64,000 bases of DNA from NCBI GenBank assembly GCA_025449845.1, contig JANWIP010000010.1, forward strand, positions 103,836 to 167,835, given 5' to 3'. The notes beneath the pieces were generated by a model. That model saw nothing but the letters and a program-made list of their open reading frames with translations. It was not told the DNA's origin and made no database searches. This stretch comes from Solirubrobacteraceae bacterium. Lineage in GTDB: Bacteria > Actinomycetota > Thermoleophilia > Solirubrobacterales > Solirubrobacteraceae. The translations under genes were made by a program, and so were the position numbers. Below, piece by piece: positions 27,617-36,488 of the stretch (positions within the stretch are counted from its first letter, which is position 1; every line of letters begins with the position of its first letter).

Positions 27617-28686
27617 ATGCGCACACACCTCGATAGGTGCGGTGCGAAAGGCGCCGGTCCGACACAGATTGAGCAGGTCCTCGCATGCCTGGCAGCAGGC
27701 GGAGGAGTGAGCGGCGAAAACGCGGCTGCTTTGCAGTCGATCCTCGCTGATCTCATTGGCGCCTCGGGGCCCGAAGGACTCGCCAAGCTGCGTGAAGATC
27801 TGGGGTCGCTGCCAACCGGTCTAAGCACAGAAGAACTGAGCGCGCTCAACTTTGGGGGACTTGCGGAAGCGATAACCCATCTCTTCACCACAGCGACTCC
27901 CGCCCAGCTGCAGCCCATTGTGAGTGATCTATTGAGTGGTATCACCCTGGGCTCCGGCACCACCGGCTCGCTGGCACAGGCCCTGGGCGTGCCGTTGGAA
28001 ACGCTCGCCGGCGCTCTAGGAGAATCGGCCGGAGGCAACTTCTCCACGCTGCCGGTCGTAGTCGGGGAAGTAGGCAGCACCGGCCAGAAGCTTGGACTGG
28101 CGCACCTTGCGCGCGGCCTGGTCCTCACTCTGCTCGGCCCTGAAGAAGGAGAAGAAGAAAACAGTGGCGGCGCCGGCGGTGAAGGCGGAGGCGGCTCTAG
28201 TGGCAGCGGTGGAACAGGGGGCAGCGGCGGTGTCGGCGGCAGCGGGTCGGGGAGCAACGGCGCTAGCGGCAATGGCGACAGCTCCGCCGGTGGCAGTGGC
28301 TCCGGCGGCGACAGCGTGCCCGCGGGCGGGTTGACGTTGACGGTTACCCTGCCGGGCATCCAAGGCGCGCCGCCTAGCGCTCGCGCGATCGCACGCAAGC
28401 CCGCGGGCAAGCTCAAGCTGCTGAGCTGGAGCCTGCGCGGAAGAGTGGCCACTGTCGTCCTGCTGGCCCCCGCCGCTGGCGTGCTGAAGTTGAGCGGGCG
28501 TGGAGTCAGATCCATGAGCGCTCACCTGCGCGCAGAGGGCAGGGTGACGTTGACGGCCACCTCTCCAAGGCGCGGGCGGCCTCATTGCGGCGTAGCCATC
28601 TCCGACTGAAGGTACGCCTGAAGGCCACCTACAAGCCCACCACCGGCGCCAGTTCGTCGGTCGCCGTGATGGTCCCCTTCGCCTGA
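27617..28686 (+). pseudogene. Gly/Ser-linker protein with frameshifted C-terminus
   Basis: Start ATG 27617 has GGGGAGA six bases upstream. The N-terminal ~180 residues are helical. A Gly/Ser-rich linker (about 190-255) follows, then a beta-rich C-terminal domain (LTVTLPGI, GKLKLLSWSLRGRVATV). The frame shifts near 28565: the other frame continues as KARAASLRRSHLRLKVRLKA and PTTGASSSVAVMVPFA to a stop at 28684-28686, which is the expected family-like ending. Read in the original frame it stops at 28609. It has no signal peptide; function unknown. Confidence 0.6.
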
Positions 28687-28694
28687 GCGGCCTT

Positions 28695-28749
28695 CCCTCC
28701 ACATCACTGGCCGGGGTCGCTATTGAGCGAACCTCGGCCAGGTGGAGGG
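28695..28749. terminator. Long hairpin terminator candidate
   Basis: CCCTCCAC at 28695 and GTGGAGGG at 28742 open a stem that continues through CTGGCC/GGCCAG and GCT/AGC, with a four-base bulge on the left arm and an ATTG loop. No T-run follows. It sits between the Gly/Ser-linker gene and tRNA-Lys. Confidence 0.6.
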
Positions 28750-28810
28750 GGCAGACCTACACTGCTAGGCCCTGTTCGTTGGGCCTGTCATGTGCGAGAC
28801 TGCCCCCTGC

Positions 28811-28882
28811 GCGCCGCTAGCTCATCGGGTAGAGCACCGGACTTTTAATCCGGCGGGCAGGGTTCGAGTCCCTGGCGGCGCA
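28811..28882 (+). tRNA. tRNA-Lys (TTT)
   Basis: Seventy-two bases with a perfect acceptor (GCGCCGC/GCGGCGC), discriminator A, anticodon loop CTTTTAA (anticodon TTT) in a CCGGA/TCCGG stem, and T stem CAGGG/CCCTG. CCA is not encoded. Confidence 0.95.
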
Positions 28883-29038
28883 TGCCCCATTCCACGGGCG
28901 TTCCAGGCCACGACGGCGCCGCGATGCCGACCTGGATTTCCCTGGAGATTTCCCCAGCGGTCGCCGTGGGGTCGTCGGCCTCCTCGAACATAGCTGCCCC
29001 GGGTGGACGTAGTCCGAGGCAGGCGCGATACTGCTCCC

Positions 29039-29710
29039 ATGGAGCCACGTGGCGCATATACCGCCGAGCGCGCAGCCGCGCTCTCCGGCGTGCCGAAGTC
29101 GACCATCCACTACTGGGCCAGGCAGAACATCCTCGTCCCGAGCGTATCTCCGGAGCGGGTGAAGCTGTGGTCCTACGGCGACCTGATGGCGCTGCGCACC
29201 ATCTACTGGCTGCGCCAGACCAAGCAGGACCCCAGTGGCCGCGAGGTGCCCAGGACTGCGATGAAGGCCATCCGCCGCGCGTTGCGCGAGATCGCCGCGC
29301 TCAAGCTCGACCTGTGGAACGAGGACGGCGCCCCGCGCGTCGCGGTAGACCGCTCCGGTGGCATCGTGATCGAACATAACGGCAACGCCCAGCGGCCTGG
29401 AGGCCAGAGCATCCTCGACGCCGACATGCTCGACCTGCTCGCGCCGTTTGCCTCACGCGAGGGATTGCACGGACCAGACCTGAGCGCCCCCCGCCCCCGG
29501 CTGCGAATCGTGCCCGGCAAGCTCGGCGGCTCCCCCCACATCCTCCACACCCGCCTTGAGTCGCAAGCACTCGGCGCACTCGCCGAAAGTGGCCTGGAGC
29601 AAGCCAAGATCTACCGGCTGTACCCAGATGTTGATCGCGCAGCGATAGAGGACGCCCTCGATCTTGAGCGCCAGCTCGCGCAGAACCTACAACCCGCTCT
29701 CGCCGCATGA
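29039..29710 (+). CDS. MerR/DUF433-type antitoxin
   Basis: A 223-residue protein from ATG 29039, with a MerR-like N-terminal helix-turn-helix (YTAERAAALSGVPKSTIHYW) and a C-terminal DUF433-like part (GGSPHILHTRLESQALGALA, AKIYRLYPDVDRAAIEDAL). It has the same architecture as the VapB45-type protein at 15378-16088 but is a distinct sequence. It directly precedes a PIN-type toxin that is frameshifted, so an intact antitoxin is paired with a broken toxin. Confidence 0.65.
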   Translation: MEPRGAYTAERAAALSGVPKSTIHYWARQNILVPSVSPERVKLWSYGDLMALRTIYWLRQTKQDPSGREVPRTAMKAIRRALREIAALKLDLWNEDGAPRVAVDRSGGIVIEHNGNAQRPGGQSILDADMLDLLAPFASREGLHGPDLSAPRPRLRIVPGKLGGSPHILHTRLESQALGALAESGLEQAKIYRLYPDVDRAAIEDALDLERQLAQNLQPALAA

Positions 29711-29722
29711 GAGAGCGCGCCC

Positions 29723-30225
29723 ATGCCGCGCCTCTTCGCTCTCGATAAGAACTTCCCACAGCCCATCGTCGGCGTCCTGTCCGATTTCCAGGCCGACGCG
29801 CGCTCGTTCCCCTCGACCAGATCGACCCCCGCATGTCGACGCTTGACGATTGGGAGCTGCTGCTTGCACTACACCACCACGCCGCACCCTGGGACGGCCT
29901 CATCACGACTGACAGCAGCATGCTCGCACAGGGCCCCGAGCTCGCAGCCCTCATCCAAACCAGGCTCACCCTCGTCGTGGCCGTGGCCTCCGGGCACAAT
30001 CCAGTCAAGGCGTCCGGCCTCCTGTTCGCTTACCTCGCCGGCATCTGCCAGCGAACCAACCCGGATCGAGCGCAGGTGTGGAGACTCAATGCAGCCAACC
30101 GGCCTCCCGACGAGCCCTGGGGCTTCCTCAAGCGATTCGCCGAACACAATGACCGCTCAGCTGACGACGTATGGGCAGAGTTCAAGCTGTCAGCCACCGA
30201 GTTGGCGCGCGGTCCGCTGGGTTGA
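29723..30225 (+). pseudogene. PIN-like toxin broken by one frameshift
   Basis: The frame from ATG 29723 gives MPRLFALDKNFPQPIVGVL with the first acidic residue of a PIN-like fold, but shifts near 29798. The other frame resumes as ALVPLDQIDPRMSTLDDWELL and continues through GLITTDSSMLAQGPEL and ASGHNPVKASGLLFAYLAGI to the stop at 30225. A single missing or extra base in GACGCGCGCTCGTTCC explains the break, a homopolymer-like GC repeat where slippage is likely. The joined product is about 167 residues. A truncated product starting at ATG 29833 would lack the first catalytic strand. Confidence 0.7.
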
Positions 30226-30588
30226 ATCGCAGGTCACTTGCCTAGCCGTCCCAGCACTTCCCGTCGCTGCTGGCATCCCAACGGCTCCAGCAGGACCCGC
30301 ACCAAAGCCTCGACCTGCGCCTGACGGTTTCTTTGGCGTCCCTGGTGGCGCATTTTCTGCGAGCGATCGCGCCTTATTCAAACCCTGAGCTACCCAGGTG
30401 CGGCCAGGCTGCGATCTCGACCTGTGGCGGAGGGAGCATCCGTAGGAACTCCGCCGGCAGCCGCTGGCTCGCCTGCCAGAACTCCAGACCCACGACCTGG
30501 CCGGCGCCGGATCGAGTTCCCGCAGGCACGACGTCACAAGGCTACCGACGACCCCCGTCATCCTTCCAGGACAACACAAGCTTGGCAA
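30226..30588. other. Gene-poor stretch with a possible decayed ORF
   Basis: No frame here is convincing. On the minus strand around 30385-30530 the short run VVGLEFWQASQRLP followed by AEFLRMLPPPQVEIAAW resembles the end of a DUF2283 domain, but an in-frame stop lies just upstream and no start is visible. It may be a remnant. Confidence 0.25.
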
Positions 30589-31110
30589 CTACGCTAGCGG
30601 ACGGGTACGTGCTGGGATTCGAGTGGAGCGAACCAGCGTAAGGTGCCCAAGGAGGCTCCTCTGGGTGATAAGACGAAGGCGGCTGTTGGATTGGGTGGCG
30701 TCATCATCGGGCAGCCACAAGGCATCGACATCCGGATGTTTGGTGCGAAAAGCAAGATGCGCCGCCAAATCCGGGGCGTCGGTTGCCGCAATCCGAATGT
30801 TGATGAGATCGATCTGTAGGACATAACTACAGTGCTTAGGCTGCTCGATGACGTCGAGCAGCGTTGGATTAGAGCCAAGGGCCATCGCAAGAAACGCAGC
30901 CAACTCCTCCTCGTCTTCAGCTGCTGGAGCAGCAATGAGGGCGTTCTGCACAGCGCCATCGAATGTCGTATGGGCACACGGATGGTTCGCGAGTATGTAG
31001 GCGCACAGGGCGGTCTCGGCTTCTTCCGTGTCGCACGGCGGTTTGGCGATGGCTGACTGCATTGGTAGATAGACAGTGGTCGTTAGCGGACAAGGGCCTG
31101 GGGTAGTCAT
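30589..31110 (-). CDS. Acidic hypothetical protein
   Basis: A 173-residue protein; ATG 31110 has a good GAGGAGA site directly upstream. It is acidic and Ala-rich with a stretch AAEDEEELAAFLAMALGS and a later DLAAHLAFRTKHPDVDALWL. No domain is recognised. It is divergent from the 31312 gene, and about 200 bases of promoter region separate them. Confidence 0.5.
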   Translation of the reverse strand: MTTPGPCPLTTTVYLPMQSAIAKPPCDTEEAETALCAYILANHPCAHTTFDGAVQNALIAAPAAEDEEELAAFLAMALGSNPTLLDVIEQPKHCSYVLQIDLINIRIAATDAPDLAAHLAFRTKHPDVDALWLPDDDATQSNSRLRLITQRSLLGHLTLVRSTRIPARTRPLA

Positions 31111-31311
31111 TCTCCTCGTCTCCTGGGGGAGGGATGGACGCGCTTATTGAGGGAACGGCAGAGATGTCGTCGTCGTGCGATACTCTACCAGTCTGGGCCA
31201 CAGTTTAGCCCACACGCAAGACCACATTGATATCGGACCACCAAGCCCTTTCTTCAAGGGCACCGTCTGGGGTGATACCCGCTCAAGACGCTCACGGACA
31301 AGGAGAAAGAC

Positions 31312-31788
31312 ATGAACATCATCCCTCGTTTGGGTCGATCGCTGGAATCGGCCGCCCATGGACGACTTCGGCCGTTTGCCATCTCAACACGCGAAAAGTT
31401 CGAAGACCTGCTCGGCCTCGGAATGACATCCGCTGAGATAGCTCTCGCCTCGGATTCCAGCCTGCGCGCGGTGGAAGATCGCCGACGGAAGCTCAAAGAC
31501 CCTGCCTACATGCAGACAAGAAGCACAAAGCTCGATCTAGGTATTGATGCCCTTTACAGCCTGGCTTTGATGCTGGAGACTCGAAAGATCGAGCCGGCCA
31601 ATATCCGAGCATGGCTCCTCGGTCGATCCGCCTATCTCGAAGAGCAGCGGCCCGCGATCCTGCTAAGCGCTGGCGAGTTCGATCTCGTGCGGGAAGCGGC
31701 AATCGCCTACGCCACCAGCGAAACCCCAGGTGAATTTCTAGATAAAAGAGGCCCAATTCCAAGAGTAGCTGAACCAACAGGGGTCTGA
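31312..31788 (+). CDS. Xre/MbcA/ParS-like antitoxin candidate
   Basis: A 158-residue protein with AAGGAGA upstream of ATG 31312. A short helix-turn-helix (GLGMTSAEIALASDSSLRAV) is followed by a C-terminal part (LYSLALMLETRKIEPANIRA, LLGRSAYLEEQRPAILLS, GEFDLVREAAIAY) that resembles the toxin-binding domain of MbcA/ParS antitoxins. No RES-type toxin follows; instead a terminator hairpin and then a VapBC pair. It could be an orphan antitoxin. Confidence 0.45.
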   Translation: MNIIPRLGRSLESAAHGRLRPFAISTREKFEDLLGLGMTSAEIALASDSSLRAVEDRRRKLKDPAYMQTRSTKLDLGIDALYSLALMLETRKIEPANIRAWLLGRSAYLEEQRPAILLSAGEFDLVREAAIAYATSETPGEFLDKRGPIPRVAEPTGV

Positions 31789-31815
31789 GCGACCCCGTTT
31801 AAAACTAAGACATAC

Positions 31816-31851
31816 AGGCCGGGGCACATGAAGATCTTCGTGCTCCGGCCT
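31816..31851 (+). terminator. Hairpin terminator after the MbcA-like gene
   Basis: AGGCCGGGGCAC pairs with GTGCTCCGGCCT (12 bp with one G-T), and the loop itself contains the palindrome GAAGATCTTC. It lies 28 bases after the stop at 31788. Confidence 0.7.
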
Positions 31852-31911
31852 TCCACGTGACCCCCGGACAATTGAGCAGTGATCGACCCTGAACACCGGC
31901 CCAGCTACCCA

Positions 31912-31926
31912 GCATCATGCTTGATG
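31912..31926. promoter_or_regulatory. Candidate operator of vapB (CATCA-TGCT-TGATG)
   Basis: A perfect 5-bp inverted repeat with a 4-base spacer, 17 bases ahead of the vapB start. Ribbon-helix-helix antitoxins of this type usually bind such repeats to repress their own operon. Confidence 0.4.
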
Positions 31927-31942
31927 TGTTAGTCTGATGCGA

Positions 31943-32161
31943 ATGTCGCGCACCACGGTTGATATCGATCAGCTCGCGCTAGATGCTGCGCGAAACGAGC
32001 TGGGCACAAAGGGCCTGAGCGCAACGGTCAACGCCGCGCTACGCGAGGTGGGAAGGCGTCGCGCCCTTGCCGGCTTCGACGTCACCCGCGACATCGACGG
32101 TACACCCGCGGAGGTCGAGGCCTATCGCAGGGAGCGGCTCCCTGAGCCCGGCGAGCACTGA
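31943..32161 (+). CDS. VapB-type ribbon-helix-helix antitoxin
   Basis: A 72-residue protein from ATG 31943 (ATG 31937 is two codons upstream). An N-terminal strand (RTTVDIDQLALD) and a helix pair (NELGTKGLSATVNAALREV) form a ribbon-helix-helix domain; the acidic tail (TPAEVEAYRRERLPE) is of the type that wraps around a VapC active site. It is followed at once by a PIN toxin. Confidence 0.7.
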   Translation: MSRTTVDIDQLALDAARNELGTKGLSATVNAALREVGRRRALAGFDVTRDIDGTPAEVEAYRRERLPEPGEH

Positions 32162-32603
32162 GATCCAACCGCCATCGCTCGAAGGTCCCGCACTGCTGGA
32201 CACCGGCGTATGGACCTGGGCACGAGACCGCCGCTTCCCCCAACTCGCGTCCTGGTTTAACACCCAAGTGGCAGCCGGCCGCGTGCTCGTGTGCGACCTC
32301 ATCATTCTGGAGCTCACCCGCCTAACCCCGAATGAGTCGCGTGCCCGCGAGGTTGCGGACAGGCTGGCCACATTCGAGTCAGTCTCCACGCCGACAGCAC
32401 TATGGAGCCGCGCGCGCCAGTTGCAGGTCTCGCTCGCGGCCACCGGGGACCATCGCCGAGTGCCGCCCGTTGACCTGCTAATCGGCTGCGCTGCGGAGGC
32501 CGCAGGCGTCCCGCTCGTTCACTATGACCGTGACTACGAACGTATCGCTCGTGTCAGCACACTCAAACACCACTGGCTCTTACCCGATGGCACGCTCGCG
32601 TAG
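32142..32603 (+). CDS. VapC-type PIN toxin
   Basis: About 153 residues. PALLDTGVWTW carries the first PIN Asp, the middle has LIILELTRLT with the acidic residue of the second strand, and the third acidic position is in PPVDLLIGCAAEAAG followed by PLVHYDRDYERIA. The PIN fold cleaves RNA in VapC toxins. The start is unclear: CTG 32142 overlaps the end of vapB and has GGGAG upstream, while an upstream TTG 32067 lies inside vapB. Confidence 0.7.
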   Translation: MSPASTEIQPPSLEGPALLDTGVWTWARDRRFPQLASWFNTQVAAGRVLVCDLIILELTRLTPNESRAREVADRLATFESVSTPTALWSRARQLQVSLAATGDHRRVPPVDLLIGCAAEAAGVPLVHYDRDYERIARVSTLKHHWLLPDGTLA

Positions 32604-32661
32604 AACGCTTGCGTAGATATACTACACCCAAGTTCGGCCATGCGAACTGCGTCCCAGTGGC

Positions 32662-33639
32662 TTACGATGAGGGCAATCCAGCCGCATGTGGCGTAGCAGG
32701 TCGTGTCCCTCCAGGTGCGCCGATAGTCTCGAAGAGGCGGTCGATCGAGTGATCATCCTCGTATCTCATCGCGCTCGTCTTGAGCTGAGTAAATGTATTC
32801 CCCGCGCGGACCAAGTCAGCCGCATTCTCGGAGTACAGGTATTCCACGGCCTTGCCTTGTTTATTCGGAAGGTCCTCGTGCAGGAACAGCCCGTCCACCA
32901 TCGTCATATTAACGAGCAGTTTGCGATCTAGGCCGGGGTCCTCGGCTCGCACGATAAAGACGGTCACGCCGATGTCGTGCTGTTCCCTGAGAACCCTGCG
33001 CGTGTCCTCAGCTGGTGGCCTGTAAAGGATCCACACACGCTCAATGCTGACTTCGCAGTCGTCGATCAGCTTGCGATTGAGCTCGAAAAACTTTGTACCA
33101 CTGCCCAGCAGCCACCATTTCGTGTCGTTGTCGTCGGTGACAGCTTGGATAAAAGCATTTGCGTCAGCGAAGCGCTCCAGCATCGGCCTGCTGTCGCCAT
33201 CTGTCCTGCGCAAACGTCCCTGCGCGAGCTCCTGCAGTCGTATCTCTGCTTGGGCGAGAATGTTCACCACCTCGGTCTTGAACAGACCGACCGTTGTTCT
33301 CTTCCACGTCGCTACGCTTGCCTCCAAGGCTCTCGTCGCTAGCCCAAGAAGACTTGGGTAGTCTTCCATCATCTCGAGTAGCCTTCCGTACTGCTCGCGT
33401 GCTTGTGCGCGCTCCGCAACCCGGAACAGCGTCTCGATCTGAAGCGACACAACCAGCCCGAGGATCCCTATGGCCGCCGTCACGAGCTCACCCACACCCC
33501 CCAGTTTTTTTCCGATAGTCAGAAAGACAACCGTGGTCGTGACGAGGGCTACGGCCGCAACAACGAGGGCCAGGTATCGCGACCAGCCGTCATACCATCT
33601 CGTTTGGGCCATGCGCAGACCCGGATCAGTATCACTCAT
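32662..33639 (-). CDS. Two-TM protein with PLD-like C-terminal domain
   Basis: A 325-residue protein from ATG 33639 (the longer open frame to 34173 has no similarity upstream of this Met). Two adjacent membrane segments (YLALVVAAVALVTTTVVFL and LVTAAIGILGLVVSLQI) are followed by a helical coiled part. The C-terminal domain has SIERVWILYRPP, GVTVFIVRAEDPGL and MVDGLFLHEDL, resembling the phospholipase D-like effector-regulator fold but without an HKD motif. It is divergent from the acetyltransferase, with starts only 30 bases apart. Function unknown; accessory-region membrane sensors of this shape are often defence-linked. Confidence 0.5.
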   Translation of the reverse strand: MSDTDPGLRMAQTRWYDGWSRYLALVVAAVALVTTTVVFLTIGKKLGGVGELVTAAIGILGLVVSLQIETLFRVAERAQAREQYGRLLEMMEDYPSLLGLATRALEASVATWKRTTVGLFKTEVVNILAQAEIRLQELAQGRLRRTDGDSRPMLERFADANAFIQAVTDDNDTKWWLLGSGTKFFELNRKLIDDCEVSIERVWILYRPPAEDTRRVLREQHDIGVTVFIVRAEDPGLDRKLLVNMTMVDGLFLHEDLPNKQGKAVEYLYSENAADLVRAGNTFTQLKTSAMRYEDDHSIDRLFETIGAPGGTRPATPHAAGLPSS

Positions 33640-33669
33640 CGGTACATGATAACTCCCAAGAGGCGTGAG

Positions 33670-34434
33670 ATGGAGGCTGCCCTCGCCTCTGCCTGGCCTG
33701 TAACGTGGACTGAGGACTACGGCAAGTTCGAACTGCGCGCTTCCCCTGAGAACTCCAATCGGGGGAATTGCGTTCGTCTCGTCGCTGAGCGTCCGGATGT
33801 CACGACGCTGATAGAGGTTGCGCGCCCCTTTTTTGAGCGACATGGCCGGCCATTGCAGGTAGCCGTCGCGGAGCCGCTTGCGTTTGTCGACAGCGAGCTT
33901 GCGGCGATCGGGCTCGGCGTAGTCAACCCGTCCCTCATCATGAAGCGAACGCCGCCTATCGCCACAGACTTGCCGACCCTGGGTCGCCTTCGAGTTGAGA
34001 GGCATACGCGGCCCTCGCCGACGTGGCTTGCAGCGTGGAATGAGTGCGCCGAGCTTGGGGCTGCGCGGGATGCACACTTCTCGATCGTAAGCAAGATGCG
34101 CGACCGTGCCTACTTCGTTTCGTTGCACGATGGTGCAGGTGCGCCGCTTGCAGTCGGTAGCTTTGTGTGCCATGGATCTTGGCGGTGCTTTGGCAACCTA
34201 GCGACGCGGAAGGATGCTCGCCAGCAAGGCTTTGGTGGCCTCGTGCTAAAGATTCTGGCCGCCCGCAAGGTAGCGGGCGTCGGCTATGACGTTCTTCAGG
34301 TCGATCGCCACAACCCCGCCGTCAACCTCTACCGGAAACACGGATTCCGGTCAGCATACGCTTACCATTATCGACGAGAGATGAGCGGCTTTGGCGAGAT
34401 CGCTGACCAGGGCCACGCTCCTCAAGGAGCCTAG
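33670..34434 (+). CDS. GNAT-family N-acetyltransferase
   Basis: A 254-residue protein from ATG 33670 (AGAGGCGTGAG upstream; ATG 33646 also possible). The N-terminal half (RLVAERPDVTTLIEV) belongs to the two-part GNATs of actinobacteria. The acetyl-CoA loop is in RKDARQQGFGGLVLKILAA, followed by DVLQVDRHNPAVNLYRKHGF, the standard end of GNAT domains. The acceptor is unknown. Confidence 0.75.
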   Translation: MEAALASAWPVTWTEDYGKFELRASPENSNRGNCVRLVAERPDVTTLIEVARPFFERHGRPLQVAVAEPLAFVDSELAAIGLGVVNPSLIMKRTPPIATDLPTLGRLRVERHTRPSPTWLAAWNECAELGAARDAHFSIVSKMRDRAYFVSLHDGAGAPLAVGSFVCHGSWRCFGNLATRKDARQQGFGGLVLKILAARKVAGVGYDVLQVDRHNPAVNLYRKHGFRSAYAYHYRREMSGFGEIADQGHAPQGA

Positions 34435-34454
34435 GTGGCTGTAGGGTACCCGGC

Positions 34455-36488
34455 GTGGGCGTAGCTCCCTCGTCGTATGACATCCCCCGCGCTAGAACCG
34501 TCGGGGTTCCCCGTGGCCGGGATCGTGGCGGTATCCCGCGAGATGCTTGGTTGCTTGCGGGCAGCGTACTGGTGTTTGTCGCGGTCACCGTCTGGTGGCT
34601 AACGCAGGACGACCGGGTCCAGGAATGGGATAACGGCCTACATACGCTGCTTGCCTTCGGAGTCCACGACCAGCTCTCAAGCGGAAACCTGACCAGCTGG
34701 TTTACCGAATTCAACACCTATCCGCCACTCGTGCATTTGATCGGCGCCATGGCGGTATTCATCGCCGGCAAAAGCCCAATGGCGGTGATCATCGCCTCAA
34801 ACATTGTGTTTGTACCGCTGCTTGCCGCCAGTTGCTACGGCGTCGGACAACTGGCCTACGGCCCACGCGCCGGCCTGTTAGCCGGGCTGTTCGCGCTCGG
34901 CACACCGATCTTCGTTTCGCAGATGCATGTGTTCATGATCGATCCGCCCGAGGCGGCCATGGTCGCCGCAAGCGTCTGGGCGATCCTCGCCTCCAAGCGC
35001 TTTGAACGCGTCGGGATCGCCGCGCTCGCCGGGCTGGCGGTCGGCCTGGCACTGATGACCAAGGAGACGAGCATCATCTTCCTGGCAGGTCTCGTGGCCG
35101 TCGCCATTCTGCGGGGTGGCTGGCGCAATTGGCGCGGCCTGCTCGCGTTCCTACTAATCGCCGCTGCAATCTCGCTGCCGTGGTACATCTACCATGTAGC
35201 TCAGCTGCATGGGCTCGTTGAAGGTCAGGGAGGAACGGGAGCGGCGCCTACGGTCGAATCGGCTCCACCTTTGCTTACGCACAAGAGCCTGCTCTGGTAC
35301 TTCTGGGCCGCACTCAACGTCCAGGTGCTGGCACCGCTTTTACTATTTCTGTTTGTCGGGATCATCTTGACGATCCGTGACTGCTTCAAGCGTTGGACGC
35401 CAGAGAATCTGGGTCCTGAGCTTTTGGGTGGGGCTTTTGTCTCCTGGCTGGGTATTACGCTGATCAGACACAAGGACATGCGCTTCACACTGCCGGCGCT
35501 GATTTATATAGCGGTGCTGGCAACAGGCTGGATCGTGCTCGCGCGCCCACGCTTGCGCCTTGCCGCCACAGCTGTACTGGTAGCGATCCTGGCCATTAAC
35601 TTCCTCGGCGTCTCAATCGGCATTGGTCATGCCGTGCGTATCGCCTTGCCCGGAGCGCCTCCCGGCGCTCTGCGCACGCGCCAACTCACGCTCTATTCGC
35701 CGGAAGGCTACATACGCGGCGGACCCGAACACGACGGCGACATCCTGGCGCTGATGCGAGAACTGAAGCGGGCCGGACTGCGGACGATCACTTTCGATGC
35801 CGGCAGCACCGATGTGCCCGACTTCACTCAATATGGGTTGCAGGTACGTGCGATCCAGGCCGGCCTGACGGCAACCGCCGTATACAACCTAGGCGCACTG
35901 GGTCCGCATGACGGCTTCATGGTGCGCCACTTTCCCCAGCCGGGAGACGCCCTGCCGTGCCAGCGCCTGAACGACGGAAGCGGTGTGTACATCGAGCTCG
36001 GCAACCCCGTCAAGCCATTCGAGACCTACACGCTCCTCTGCCCGGGGCGCCATCCCGCGATCTATCAGCGCACCGCTCCGCTGTCGCTGGAAACGCAGAT
36101 CCAGATGCACCCCGAAATTACCGGCGCCTCGCGCGCCATGTTGGTGAAGGTCCTACTTGCGCTGCATCGCCAAGGTGTGCAGGCACTGGCGTTCGATCAT
36201 GCCTCCGCCGACGAGCTTTTCTACCAGCCTCCCGGGTTGGAACGTCTGGCAGCACTTGAGCAGCTGCCTGTTCCTCCTGGACTTACGCCGCAGCAGCTCA
36301 CCTCAAGCGATGCGTATCTGCTGCGTAAGCCGATCACACATGGGTCACCCCCGCCTTGTGGGCGCTTCCCCGACGGCAGCGGCCTTTACGTCGTGCGAGG
36401 CAACCCGCTGCTGGCGCACCCGCAATACGCTTGCCCGCTGCACTACCGGACCCGAAGACCCGACGTGCTTGAGCCGCCTTCCGGCTAG
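34455..36488 (+). CDS. GT39-type membrane glycosyltransferase
   Basis: A 677-residue protein with an N-terminal helical membrane region of about 11 segments and EWDNGLHT near the first luminal loop, the position of the conserved acidic pair in ArnT/PMT-like enzymes, followed by YPPLVHLIGA. A long soluble C-terminal part (from about 430) contains two similar units: QPGDALPCQRLNDGSGVYI and GSPPPCGRFPDGSGLYVV. Such enzymes transfer sugars from polyprenyl-phosphate donors. The C-terminal duplication is unusual. It ends four bases into the convergent MerR gene. Confidence 0.65.
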   Translation: MGVAPSSYDIPRARTVGVPRGRDRGGIPRDAWLLAGSVLVFVAVTVWWLTQDDRVQEWDNGLHTLLAFGVHDQLSSGNLTSWFTEFNTYPPLVHLIGAMAVFIAGKSPMAVIIASNIVFVPLLAASCYGVGQLAYGPRAGLLAGLFALGTPIFVSQMHVFMIDPPEAAMVAASVWAILASKRFERVGIAALAGLAVGLALMTKETSIIFLAGLVAVAILRGGWRNWRGLLAFLLIAAAISLPWYIYHVAQLHGLVEGQGGTGAAPTVESAPPLLTHKSLLWYFWAALNVQVLAPLLLFLFVGIILTIRDCFKRWTPENLGPELLGGAFVSWLGITLIRHKDMRFTLPALIYIAVLATGWIVLARPRLRLAATAVLVAILAINFLGVSIGIGHAVRIALPGAPPGALRTRQLTLYSPEGYIRGGPEHDGDILALMRELKRAGLRTITFDAGSTDVPDFTQYGLQVRAIQAGLTATAVYNLGALGPHDGFMVRHFPQPGDALPCQRLNDGSGVYIELGNPVKPFETYTLLCPGRHPAIYQRTAPLSLETQIQMHPEITGASRAMLVKVLLALHRQGVQALAFDHASADELFYQPPGLERLAALEQLPVPPGLTPQQLTSSDAYLLRKPITHGSPPPCGRFPDGSGLYVVRGNPLLAHPQYACPLHYRTRRPDVLEPPSG

